Part shown: positions 35,652 through 43,919 of the stretch, in pieces
Layout of the letters: each line of letters begins with the position of its first letter
Numbering within the stretch: position 1 is the first letter of the stretch
Source of the DNA: Accumulibacter sp003538495
GTDB taxonomy: Bacteria > Pseudomonadota > Gammaproteobacteria > Burkholderiales > Rhodocyclaceae
Length of the DNA: 64,000 bases
NCBI RefSeq assembly: GCF_029255145.1
Contig: NZ_JAPUVQ010000044.1
Location: forward strand, 1 to 64,000
Direction of reading: 5' to 3'
Position numbers and translations under genes: made by a program
Notes under the pieces: model-generated
The model's input: only the letters and a program-made list of their open reading frames with translations
The model's database searches: none
Told to the model about the DNA's origin: nothing

Positions 35652-36268
35652 ACGGCGGGCCGCTGATCCATGTCGTCGACGACGACCAATCGCTGCGCAC
35701 CGCGCTGCTGCGGCTGCTCGCTGCGGCCGGCTTCGAGGCACGCGGCTACGCGTCCAGCGGTGACTTGCTGCTGCAGCCGCTGCCCGAGCGCCCGGGCTGC
35801 CTGCTCCTCGACGTGCGCATGCCGGGCCCCTCGGGCCTCGAGCTGCAGGCCGCTCTGCAGCATCAGGGTTGTGCCCTGCCGGTAATATTCCTGACTGGCT
35901 ACGCCGACGTGAGCTCCAGCGTACGAGCGCTGAAGGCCGGCGCCGTCGATTTTCTGAGCAAGCCGGTCGAGCGCAAGGCGCTACTCGAGGCGCTGCAACG
36001 GGCACTCGAACGCGACGCCCGGCAGCGCCGGGCACGCGACGAAGCGGCACAACTGCGCGCCCGTTTTGCGACGCTCAGCGACCGCGAGCGCGCGGTTTTT
36101 GACGGCGTCGTCACGGGTCAACTCAACAAGCAGATAGCCGACGAACTGGCGATTGGCGAGCGAACGGTCAAGTTGCTACGATCGCAGCTGATGGCCAAGC
36201 TCGGAGCCGGTTCGGCGGCCGAGCTTGGCCGCCTGGCCGAGCGATTGCGGCAATTGTCCGACGCTTAG
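35648..36268 (+). CDS. FixJ-type response regulator
   Basis: A 206-residue regulator. The receiver has DDD at 11-13, the phosphoacceptor Asp55 in CLLLDVRMPGPSG, the threonine in IFLTGYADV and the lysine in FLSKPVE. The carboxy-terminal helix-turn-helix of the LuxR/FixJ kind reads LSDRERAVFDGVVTGQLNKQIADEL and ERTVKLLRSQLMAKLG. It starts within the stop of its kinase (ATGA overlap), so the two are stoichiometric partners. The nearest downstream target is the arylsulfatase gene at 36577, with a perfect 18-bp palindrome between them that could be its binding site (inference). Confidence 0.9.
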   Translation: MNGGPLIHVVDDDQSLRTALLRLLAAAGFEARGYASSGDLLLQPLPERPGCLLLDVRMPGPSGLELQAALQHQGCALPVIFLTGYADVSSSVRALKAGAVDFLSKPVERKALLEALQRALERDARQRRARDEAAQLRARFATLSDRERAVFDGVVTGQLNKQIADELAIGERTVKLLRSQLMAKLGAGSAAELGRLAERLRQLSDA

Positions 36269-36576
36269 TACTTGGTGCGCGGTTCGCCCGAGCTGCCGCA
36301 GAGCCGGCGAAGACCTGCCCTTTCGGGCAGGAAGTATTGCCCACTCGTACCATGGTCGGCATCAGCCGTCTATGGGATGATTGCGACATTCTTCACGACG
36401 CGTCGTGAACGCCGCTTGCCGCGCTGACGTCCCTTCGCGGCTACACTCGCGGCGGTGGTCCGAGACACGCCAGCGCGCAGGCCAGGGAACGGCGCCTGGC
36501 GGTGGTCGCTGCCGGCAAGGCGGCGCGGTCGGCAACGATCGCTTTGAACCATCGGTTCGGCAAAGGAGGAAGAAAA
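36269..36576. other. Intergenic region between the regulator and the sulfatase gene
   Basis: A 308-base gap. It contains a small hairpin (CCTGCCC at 36314-36320, GGGCAGG at 36325-36331, loop TTTC; no T-run follows), the 18-bp palindrome at 36392-36409, and the AAAGGAGGA ribosome site of the sulfatase. No convincing promoter hexamers were found by eye. Confidence 0.6.
36392..36409. promoter_or_regulatory. 18-bp perfect palindrome, candidate operator
   Basis: TTCACGACG at 36392-36400 is followed directly by its exact reverse complement CGTCGTGAA at 36401-36409, with no spacer. It lies 124 bases after the FixJ-type regulator gene and 168 bases before the first arylsulfatase gene. Perfect dyads of this size are typical dimer-binding operators. 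Confidence 0.5.
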
Positions 36577-38151
36577 ATGACGTTTATTGCGAAATTCGCT
36601 ACCCGAATCACGGCCCTGCTGGCCATCCTGACGATCACTCTGGGAACGGCAACGCCCGCGCTGGCACAGGCCCCGGCCAAGAAACCCAACATCCTCATCA
36701 TCTGGGGCGACGACATCGGCTACTGGAACCTCAGCGCCTACAACCAGGGGATGATGGGCTACAAGACGCCGAACATCGACCGCATCGCCCGCGAAGGCGC
36801 GCTGTTCACCGACTGGTACGGTCAGCAGAGCTGCACCGCGGGACGCGCCGCGTTCATCACCGGCCAGTCGCCCTACCGCACCGGCCTGTTGAAGGTTGGC
36901 CTGCCTGGGGCGAAGGAAGGTCTGCAGGCGGGCGACGTGACGATCGCCGACCTGCTCAAGGCGCAGGGCTACATGACCGGCCAGTTCGGCAAGAACCACC
37001 TGGGCGACCTCGACGAACACCTGCCCACCGCGCACGGTTTCCAGGAGTTCAAGGGCTCGCTCTACCACCTGAATGCCGAGGATGAGCCAGAGCACGAGGA
37101 CTACTTCAAGGATCCCGCGCTGCGCAAGAAATATGGTACGCGCGGCGTTATCCATACCTGGGCCATGGCCGACGGCACGCAGAAGATCGAAAACACCGGC
37201 GCGCTCAACAAGAAGCGGATGGAAACCATCGACGACGAGGTGACCACCGAGACCATTCGCTTCATGGCCGACGCCAAGAAGGCCGGCAAGCCGTTCTTCC
37301 TGTGGTGGAACTCGACGCGCATGCACATCTGGACCCGGCTCAAGGAATCGTCCCGCGGCAAGACGGGCCTTGGCATCTACCCGGACGGCATGTTAGAGCA
37401 CGACGCCCACGTCGGCCAGATACTCGACGCGCTCAAGGAGCTGGGCCTCGAAGACAACACCATCGTGATGTACTCGACCGACAACGGCGCGGAGAAATTC
37501 ACCTGGCCGGACGGCGGTACCTCACCCTTCCGCGGCGAGAAGAACACCAACTGGGAAGGCGGCTATCGGGTGCCGACGGCGATTCGCTGGCCCGGTGTGA
37601 TCAAGCCCGGTAGCGTGTTCAATGACATTTTCGCTCATGAGGACATGTTGCCCACGCTGTTGGCCGCCGCCGGCGTGCCCGACGTCACGGCACAACTCAG
37701 GAAGGGCATGCAGGTCGGCAACAGGACTTTCAAGGTCCATCTCGACGGCTACAACCTGACCGATGCGCTCGCCGGCAAGTCACCGAGCCCGCGTCACGAG
37801 TTCTTTTACTGGAACGACGACGGCCAGCTCGTCGGCTTGCGTTACGACCAGTGGAAGATCGTCTTTGCCGAACAGAAGGCGCACGGCGCCGAGGTGTGGC
37901 GGCAGCCGTTCACGACGCTGCGCGCACCGAAAATCTTCAACCTGCGCAGCGATCCGTTCGAGATCGCTGAAATCGAAGGCATGGACTGGAATCGCTGGTG
38001 GGTCGAGCACATTTTCCTGCTCGTACCAGCGCAACAGTACGTCGGAAAGTTCATCGGCACGTTCCGGGAGTTCCCGCCCAGTCAGAAGGTCGGCAGCTTC
38101 TCGCTCGATGGCGTGCTGCAGGCGCTGCAGACCCCCGGCCGCAGCGACTAG
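36577..38151 (+). CDS. Exported arylsulfatase, copy 1
   Basis: A 524-residue type I sulfatase. A signal peptide (residues 1-31, ending ALAQ) exports it. The metal site begins with IIWGDDIGYW. The active-site Cys86 in SCTAGRAAF fits the C-x-[PA]-x-R motif converted to formylglycine; TDNGAEKFTWPDGG supplies later metal ligands. It hydrolyses sulfate esters, presumably in the periplasm; the substrate is unknown. A strong AAAGGAGGA site before the ATG at 36577 overrides the open frame upstream. A second sulfatase of similar build follows. The formylglycine-generating enzyme is not in the window. Confidence 0.9.
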   Translation: MTFIAKFATRITALLAILTITLGTATPALAQAPAKKPNILIIWGDDIGYWNLSAYNQGMMGYKTPNIDRIAREGALFTDWYGQQSCTAGRAAFITGQSPYRTGLLKVGLPGAKEGLQAGDVTIADLLKAQGYMTGQFGKNHLGDLDEHLPTAHGFQEFKGSLYHLNAEDEPEHEDYFKDPALRKKYGTRGVIHTWAMADGTQKIENTGALNKKRMETIDDEVTTETIRFMADAKKAGKPFFLWWNSTRMHIWTRLKESSRGKTGLGIYPDGMLEHDAHVGQILDALKELGLEDNTIVMYSTDNGAEKFTWPDGGTSPFRGEKNTNWEGGYRVPTAIRWPGVIKPGSVFNDIFAHEDMLPTLLAAAGVPDVTAQLRKGMQVGNRTFKVHLDGYNLTDALAGKSPSPRHEFFYWNDDGQLVGLRYDQWKIVFAEQKAHGAEVWRQPFTTLRAPKIFNLRSDPFEIAEIEGMDWNRWWVEHIFLLVPAQQYVGKFIGTFREFPPSQKVGSFSLDGVLQALQTPGRSD

Positions 38152-38414
38152 CGCTTGACCATCCAGGGCCATTCTTGTTGACCAGGTGGCAATGAAAAGC
38201 GCGACCAAGACGAAATCTTCTGCTGCGCGGCGACGGTCGATCGGCAAAGCACCCGCTCGGCCCGCCGCCGCCCTGGCCAACTTGTGCAAGGATGCGCCCG
38301 CCGGTGTAATCTGCGGCGCGTCATCACTCCTGGACACAAGCCCCGGCACTTGTGGCAACTGCCACCGCCGCTAGTGATCCGTTTTGAATAGCACCACCAC
38401 CAAGGAGAGAAACG
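38152..38414. other. Gap between the two sulfatase genes
   Basis: This 263-base gap contains a 62-codon frame (38186-38374) rich in Lys, Ala and Arg with no recognisable pattern or ribosome site; I do not call it a gene. No terminator with a T-tract is seen, so read-through from the first to the second sulfatase is possible. AAGGAGAG for the next gene lies at its right end. Confidence 0.5.
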
Positions 38415-40142
38415 ATGAGGCTCATCACGAGATTCTGCTGCAGATTGCTGACACTGTTCGCGGTGCTGGCGCTGGGCACCGCTTCGGCCTTCGCAGCCAC
38501 TGCCAACGCGACCGCCAGCGCCAAGCCCAACATCCTGTTCATCATGGGCGACGACATCGGCTGGATGCAGCCGAGTATCTATCATCAGGGCCTGATGGTC
38601 GGTGAAACGCCGAACATCGATCGCATCGGCAAGGAAGGTGCGCGATTCATGACCTATTACGCCGAGCAAAGCTGCACCGCCGGGCGTAACGCCTTCTTCA
38701 CCGGCATGCATCCGCTGCGCACCGGCATGATCCCGCCGCAACTGCCGGGCAGCCCGTCGTGGTTGCGGCCGGGCACGCCGGCGCTGGCCAAGTTTCTGCT
38801 GGATCTGGGCTACACCACCGGCGAGTTCGGCAAGAACCACCTCGGCGATCATTTCGAGGCGCTGCCCACTTCGCACGGCTTCCAGGAGTTCTGGGGCTAC
38901 CTGTACCACCTCGACGCCATGCAGGGCGTGAGCTTCGTCGACATCAACAAGACACCACTGGTGCAGGGCATCGCGCCGCCGTGCAAAAACACGCCGATCA
39001 CCGGCTTGCCCGAGGTGCCCGGCGCGCTTGATCCGAAAACGGCAACGTGTCTGACGCCGCCGCGCCCGGTCATCTGGTGCAAGTCCAGCGACGGCACGCA
39101 GAAGAACACGAGCTGCAAGGACGAAGGCCCGCTGACGCTGGATCGCTCGCGGACCGTCGACGAAGAAATCTCGGCCAAGGTCATCGACTTCCTCGACCGC
39201 AACGACCCCAAGAAGACCGGCAAACCATTCTTCGTCTGGTACAACCCGGCGCGCATGCACGTCACCACCATGCTCTCGCCGAAGTACGAGGCGATGGTCG
39301 GCGAACCCGGCGGCAAGGACTGGGGCACGAACGAAGCCGGCATGAAACAGATGGACGACAACATCGGTGAAGTCATCAAGAAGCTCGAAGCCATGGGCCA
39401 GCTCGACAACACCATCATCGTCTTCACCACCGACAACGGCGCCGAGAACATCACCTTTCCGGACGGTGGCAACACCCCCTTCAAAGGTGGCAAGCTGACC
39501 ACCTGGGAAGGCGGCATGCGCGCCCCGGCGCTCATACGCTGGCCGGGCGTCATCCAGCCGGGCACGGTCAAGGACGATATCTTTGCCTCGCTCGACTGGC
39601 TGCCGACGCTGGTACATATCGCTGGCGGGCCCAAGGGCAACGCGCTCAACGAGCAGATCATGGCGGGCAAGTATCCGGGTATCGTCAAGACCAAGCTCGA
39701 CGGCGTTGACCAGACCGACTACCTCACCGGCAAGTCGGCCAAATCGGCGCGTGAAGTCTTCTTCTACTACACCGGCTCACAACCATCGGCCGTGCGCTAC
39801 AAGAACTGGAAGATGTACTACACGATGGTGCCGGACACCGCGACCGGCGGCTTGTTTGGAGCCACCAGTTTTCACTGGACCCAACTGCTCAACCTCAAGC
39901 GTGATCCCTTCGAGCAGACGGTCGGTGCCGACGCCAAGTCCCTGCTGGGCTACGGCGGTGCATTGGGCTCGCCCGGAAACGCTTATATCTACAACTGGAA
40001 CATGTTGCCGATCGGCCAGTTGCTGTGGGAGAAGGAACTGTATTCGTACAAGGAGTTCCCGCCGATGCAGGCACCCGAAACCTACAACCTGGACGGCATC
40101 CTCAAGGCCATGCAGAAGGGTGGCAACAACGGGCACGATTGA
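38415..40142 (+). CDS. Exported arylsulfatase, copy 2
   Basis: A 575-residue paralogue of the preceding sulfatase. The signal peptide spans about residues 1-30 (ending FAAT). IMGDDIGWM opens the metal site, Cys87 in SCTAGRNAF is the predicted formylglycine, and TTDNGAENITFPDGG matches the second metal region. It differs by an insertion (about residues 170-225) with several cysteines (PPCKNTPI, TATCLTPP, WCKSS, TSCKDEG) that may form disulfides, and by a longer end. Substrate unknown. AAGGAGAGAAACG precedes the ATG. A clear terminator follows 30 bases after the stop. Confidence 0.9.
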   Translation: MRLITRFCCRLLTLFAVLALGTASAFAATANATASAKPNILFIMGDDIGWMQPSIYHQGLMVGETPNIDRIGKEGARFMTYYAEQSCTAGRNAFFTGMHPLRTGMIPPQLPGSPSWLRPGTPALAKFLLDLGYTTGEFGKNHLGDHFEALPTSHGFQEFWGYLYHLDAMQGVSFVDINKTPLVQGIAPPCKNTPITGLPEVPGALDPKTATCLTPPRPVIWCKSSDGTQKNTSCKDEGPLTLDRSRTVDEEISAKVIDFLDRNDPKKTGKPFFVWYNPARMHVTTMLSPKYEAMVGEPGGKDWGTNEAGMKQMDDNIGEVIKKLEAMGQLDNTIIVFTTDNGAENITFPDGGNTPFKGGKLTTWEGGMRAPALIRWPGVIQPGTVKDDIFASLDWLPTLVHIAGGPKGNALNEQIMAGKYPGIVKTKLDGVDQTDYLTGKSAKSAREVFFYYTGSQPSAVRYKNWKMYYTMVPDTATGGLFGATSFHWTQLLNLKRDPFEQTVGADAKSLLGYGGALGSPGNAYIYNWNMLPIGQLLWEKELYSYKEFPPMQAPETYNLDGILKAMQKGGNNGHD

Positions 40143-40171
40143 ACCGGCAGGCTGACAGCTTGTGACCGTGC

Positions 40172-40199
40172 GGGCGCCTGTGACACGGCGCCCTTTTTT
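40172..40199 (+). terminator. Intrinsic terminator after the sulfatase genes
   Basis: GGGCGCC at 40172-40178 pairs with GGCGCCC at 40187-40193 around an eight-base loop, and six T residues follow at 40194-40199. It ends the transcript of the second sulfatase and separates it from the HAD gene that begins at 40225. Confidence 0.88.
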
Positions 40200-40224
40200 C
40201 TGCCTTCTTGTGAGAAGAACCGAG

Positions 40225-41259
40225 ATGAAGATCATCCGCCTCTTGACGACCTCCACCCGTTCGCTGGCATTGACCCTGCTGCTGGTTCTGGCCATGCCTG
40301 CCCAGGCCCAGAGCGACCCGTTGCCTTCCTGGAACGATGGTGCCGCCAAGCAGGCAATCATCGCTTTTGTCGAAGACACCACCTCGCCAGGAAGCCCGCA
40401 GTTCGTCCCGCCGGCCGAGCGCATCGCGACCTTTGACCAGGACGGCACGCTGTGGGTAGAGCATCCGATGTACTCGCAGGTGATGTACATCCTCGAGAGC
40501 GTGCCAGCGCTGGTCAAGAGGAAGCCTGAACTGGTCAAGGTCGCGCCCTACTCGACGGTGCTGGAGATACTCAAAGGCGACCATGCGGCCATCGCCAGGC
40601 TGACGCTGCCCGACCTCGAAAAACTCGCCGCCGCCACGCTGACCGGCATGCCGGTCGACACTTTCAACGCCGAAGTCAAGAAGTGGCTCGCCGAAGCGAA
40701 GGACCCGCGCTGGAAGAAGCCGTATCCGGAACTCACCTACCTGCCGATGCAGGAAGTGCTGAAGTACCTGCGCGCCAGCGGCTACAAGACCTGGATCGTC
40801 ACCGGCGGCGGTCAGGATTTCGTGCGCACCTACTCGGAAGCTGTATATGGCATCCCGCCCGAGCAGGTGGTCGGCACCGCCGGCGGCACCACGTACGGCT
40901 ACGGCAAGGACGGCAAGCCTTTCCTGACCAAGGCCCCGAAGCTGTTGCTCAACGACAACAATGCCGGCAAGGTCGAGGGAATCCACCTGATGATCGGCCG
41001 CCGCCCGACGATGGCGGTCGGCAATTCGACCGGCGACCAGCAGATGCTCGAATACACCAAGGCCGGCGACGGCGCCCGCCTGTCGATGCTGGTGCTGCAC
41101 GACGACGCAACGCGTGAATACGCCTACGGCCCCGCGCAAGGACTGCCGGCGACCAAGGTCGGACCCTTGACGCCAGAGCTCTACGAGCAGGCGAAAAAAC
41201 AGGGCTGGACGGTCATCAGCATCAAGGACGACTGGAAGCAGATCTTCGCCTTCGAGTGA
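40225..41259 (+). CDS. Exported HAD-family phosphatase
   Basis: A 344-residue hydrolase. The leader (residues 1-28, AMPAQAQ) is a signal peptide, unusual for HAD enzymes, most of which are cytoplasmic. Motif I is FDQDGTLW with the nucleophile Asp; motif II is WIVTGGGQDF; the lysine and acidic motifs are KVEGIHLMIGR and MAVGNSTGDQQML. The arrangement resembles phosphoserine-phosphatase-like HAD proteins. It would remove phosphate from a small molecule in the periplasm. GAGAAG lies before the ATG. Although it follows the sulfatases, a terminator separates it from them, so it has its own promoter, not identified. Confidence 0.85.
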   Translation: MKIIRLLTTSTRSLALTLLLVLAMPAQAQSDPLPSWNDGAAKQAIIAFVEDTTSPGSPQFVPPAERIATFDQDGTLWVEHPMYSQVMYILESVPALVKRKPELVKVAPYSTVLEILKGDHAAIARLTLPDLEKLAAATLTGMPVDTFNAEVKKWLAEAKDPRWKKPYPELTYLPMQEVLKYLRASGYKTWIVTGGGQDFVRTYSEAVYGIPPEQVVGTAGGTTYGYGKDGKPFLTKAPKLLLNDNNAGKVEGIHLMIGRRPTMAVGNSTGDQQMLEYTKAGDGARLSMLVLHDDATREYAYGPAQGLPATKVGPLTPELYEQAKKQGWTVISIKDDWKQIFAFE

Positions 41260-41384
41260 CAAGAGCGCGCGGGCCTGTGCCGGTCCGTGCCGTCTTCGCA
41301 GAGAAGCCAATGAAACGGCAACCGTCGAAGCGGCGATAATTCCGTTTCGTCCAGGCACCAACGCTTTCTTCGGGAGAAGACGCC

Positions 41385-42008
41385 ATGAAAACACGCACCA
41401 TGATCTGCGCCGCAGCCATTTGTCTCGCTTCGCCACCACTCGCGGCCCAGCAATGGTCCTGGGATCCCATGAAGGACGTCGAGAATGTATTGCCCGCCGG
41501 CGTTCCGAATGAAGGAAGGATCATTCAGGCCAGACATCAGGTACGCGAGATGTCACAGGACGCACTGAGCTCGCTGTACGAGATCGCGCTGGGCGCGCAG
41601 CGGGCGATCGAGCACTCTGCCGGCTATGCCGTCTTCAGCACCTTCGGGATCAAGCTCTTCTTCGCCGGCGGCACAACCGGCAAAGGCGTGGTCGTCAATC
41701 AACTGACGGGTCGCCAGACCTTCATGCAGATGGCGCAAGTGCAGGGGGGACTGGGATTCGGCATCAACAGGAATCGCCTGATCTTCGTCTTCGCCAGCGA
41801 ACAGGCCTTGCGCAACTTCATTGACCAGGGCTGGGAATTCGGCGGCCAGGCCAGCCTCGCGGCGATGGCCGGCGGCCAGGGCAGCATGTTTGCCGGCGCC
41901 GCTTCGGTAGCACCCGGCGTCCACCTCTACCAACTGACCGAGACCGGGCTCGCGGCCACGCTAACCGTCTCCGGGACCAAATTCTTCAAGGACGCCGACC
42001 TCAATTGA
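41385..42008 (+). CDS. Exported SYLF-domain lipid-binding protein
   Basis: A 207-residue protein with a signal peptide (residues 1-21, PLAAQ). The rest matches the SYLF/YSC84 domain: IEHSAGYAVFSTFGIKLFFAGG, GKGVVVNQLTGRQTFMQMAQVQGG, and the glycine-rich FGGQASLAAMAGGQGSM. In eukaryotes this domain binds phosphoinositides; bacterial members are periplasmic and of unknown role. It ends in FKDADLN. GGGAGAAG stands before the ATG. It lies 125 bases after the HAD gene and 161 before the parvulin gene, same orientation. A role in envelope lipid handling is an inference. Confidence 0.85.
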   Translation: MKTRTMICAAAICLASPPLAAQQWSWDPMKDVENVLPAGVPNEGRIIQARHQVREMSQDALSSLYEIALGAQRAIEHSAGYAVFSTFGIKLFFAGGTTGKGVVVNQLTGRQTFMQMAQVQGGLGFGINRNRLIFVFASEQALRNFIDQGWEFGGQASLAAMAGGQGSMFAGAASVAPGVHLYQLTETGLAATLTVSGTKFFKDADLN

Positions 42009-42169
42009 GTGCTTGTCGCGGGTCAGCAATATGCCCCACAATTTGCCCGGCAAGCGATTCCGGCCGCAGGCCGGACCCGCATACATGAAAGTGCCAGCCA
42101 CCAGGACGCTGCAAGGGATTTTTCACCCGCCTGTGAGCTGGTTTTTTTGCTACCCCCAAGGAACGATTA

Positions 42170-43027
42170 ATGAGATCGATCAAGTCCCGAGTTCTGCTGG
42201 CCAGCGCTGCTTCGCTACTGGTCGTCAGCGCCTGCAACCCCGACCAGACTGCAAAATCCGCGGCACCAGCGGCGAAAGAAACGGCCGTCGCGACGGTAAA
42301 CGGCATCGCCATCAACAAGAGCCGTGTCGACATGATTGTCAAGCAGGGAGCCAGCGCCGGCCAAGCGGACACCCCGGAAGCGAGAAAGAGCATCATCGAA
42401 CAGCTGACGATGCAGACCCTGGTTGCCGAAGCCGCGGTCAAGAAGGGCTTGGACAAATTGCCTGAAGTCACGGAGCAAATCGATGTCATCCGACAGTCCG
42501 TTCTGGCCAACGCCTATGTGCAGGATTTCCTCAAGAGCAACCCGGTCACCGACGAGATGCTGAAAGCCGAATACGATCGCATCAAGGCGAGCATCACCGG
42601 CAGCGAATACAAGGCGCGCCATATCCTGGTGGAGACGGACACCGAAGCCAGGGAGATTATTGCCAAACTGAGGAAGGATGCCGGGTCGTTCGCCAAGCTG
42701 GCGATGGAAAAATCCAGAGATGCGGGCTCCAAGGCGGCAGGCGGCGAACTGGGGTGGTTTGACGTGAGCCGGATGGTGCCAGAGTTCAGCAGCGCCGTCA
42801 GCAAGCTGGAAAAAGGCACCTTCACTCAAGAACCGGTAAAGACCCAGTACGGCTACCACGTCATTTTGCTGGAAGACTCCAGGCCGATAGAAGCGCCTCC
42901 CTTTGAGGAAGTCAAACCCGATCTGGCACAACAGGTGCAGCAGCAGAACCTGAAGAAGCAACTGGACGACCTCAAGGCCAAGGCCAAGATCGAGACCGTT
43001 GAAGCGCCCGCCGCCGCCGCCAAGTAA
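42170..43027 (+). CDS. Parvulin-type peptidyl-prolyl isomerase lipoprotein
   Basis: A 285-residue folding factor. A lipoprotein signal ends LLVVSAC, with Cys22 as the lipidation site. A SurA-like helical amino domain (VNGIAINKSRVDMIVKQG, SIIEQLTMQTLVAEAA) precedes a PpiC parvulin domain from about residue 148 (YKARHILVETDTEA, GELGWFDVSRMVPEFSSAV, QYGYHVILLED). A charged Lys/Ala tail ends the protein. It isomerises proline bonds of proteins in the periplasm, likely anchored by its lipid. AAGGA stands before the ATG. EpsD-type isomerases from exopolysaccharide loci look similar, but no such locus is nearby. Confidence 0.88.
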   Translation: MRSIKSRVLLASAASLLVVSACNPDQTAKSAAPAAKETAVATVNGIAINKSRVDMIVKQGASAGQADTPEARKSIIEQLTMQTLVAEAAVKKGLDKLPEVTEQIDVIRQSVLANAYVQDFLKSNPVTDEMLKAEYDRIKASITGSEYKARHILVETDTEAREIIAKLRKDAGSFAKLAMEKSRDAGSKAAGGELGWFDVSRMVPEFSSAVSKLEKGTFTQEPVKTQYGYHVILLEDSRPIEAPPFEEVKPDLAQQVQQQNLKKQLDDLKAKAKIETVEAPAAAAK

Positions 43028-43175
43028 CACCCGGTAAGACCCGGTCGTGTAATTCCTTCGCCCGGGGACCTGCGTGATCCGGATCTGTCGCATGGGGAGT
43101 CTGACGGCCAGGAGGCGATGGGCGCGTTTCACTTGACCCAGGCGGCAGCTTCATTGGCTGGCGAGGGAGGCGACG

Positions 43176-43725
43176 GTGAACTTGTTGATACCGCAACACC
43201 TGCAAGCCGCGGTTACCGTGGTGGCGTTGGTGAATCCGCTGATGTGCGGCGCCCTGTTCGCCCGCATCGAGGGCCAGCAAACGCGACAGACGCAGTTCGC
43301 CGACGCCACCAGGGGCGGCCTCGGCCGTGCTGGTGATTCTGGTTCTGGCGGCACTCTTCGGCGTTCGCATCCTGCACCTCTTCGGCGTGTCTCTGGATGC
43401 GTTTTCGGTAGCGGGCGGCGGCGTGCTGTCGTGGATCGGGTTTTCGATGCTGGCCGGCAACGCTGCCACCGACAAGCCCGCGAACGATGGCGACGCCCGG
43501 TGGCTGGCGCCACTGATCATCTTTGCCGCCAGCACCGGCACGATTACCGGCGTCATTACCTTGGCCGTTCCCCATGGCCATCGCGAACTACTTCCAGTCA
43601 CCGCGCTGACAGCCGTCGCCATGGCGCTGCTGGCCATGTGGATCGCCATGCTGCTTGTTGCCCGCATGGGCGGCCGCGGCGGCGCTGGCTTCCTGCGCGA
43701 GACCATCGGCCGGTCATGGGCCTGA
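43176..43725 (+). pseudogene. MarC-family membrane protein gene, frameshifted
   Basis: The frame from GTG 43176 (GAGGGAGG just ahead) begins like MarC/UPF0056 proteins: LQAAVTVVALVNPLMCGALFARIEG. Similarity stops at the run of four G residues at 43312-43315 and resumes in another frame with VLVILVLAALFGVRILHLFGVSLDAFSVAGGGVL, typical MarC. Removing one G would restore a frame of about 182 codons. Near 43712 a second slip may be present: the MarC-like 'RVMGLI' can be made only by returning to the first frame. Family members have about 200-220 residues and six helices. Either the gene is decaying or the homopolymer was misread. Confidence 0.7.
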
Positions 43726-43919
43726 TCCGATGGCAGCGTATCGGTCCCGGGAGCGTTTGCCCTGCACCGACCGGGATTCGCAGTGCGCCGCAACGCACTG
43801 TTCCAGCGTCCCCGATCGATGCGCTCCGGTGGTGGCGCTCACCCGGAGTCTGATGGTATATTCCTCCCCGTTTTCGGTTCGGCGCCCACCATCCCCGCAG
43901 GCCTTGGAGGTTTATCTAT

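Noticed and set aside
36314..36331. Hairpin after the FixJ-type regulator as a terminator
   Set aside because: The seven-pair stem lacks a following T-run, so termination is not supported.
38186..38374. 62-codon frame between the two sulfatase genes
   Set aside because: It lacks a ribosome site, a signal or a domain pattern and could be chance.
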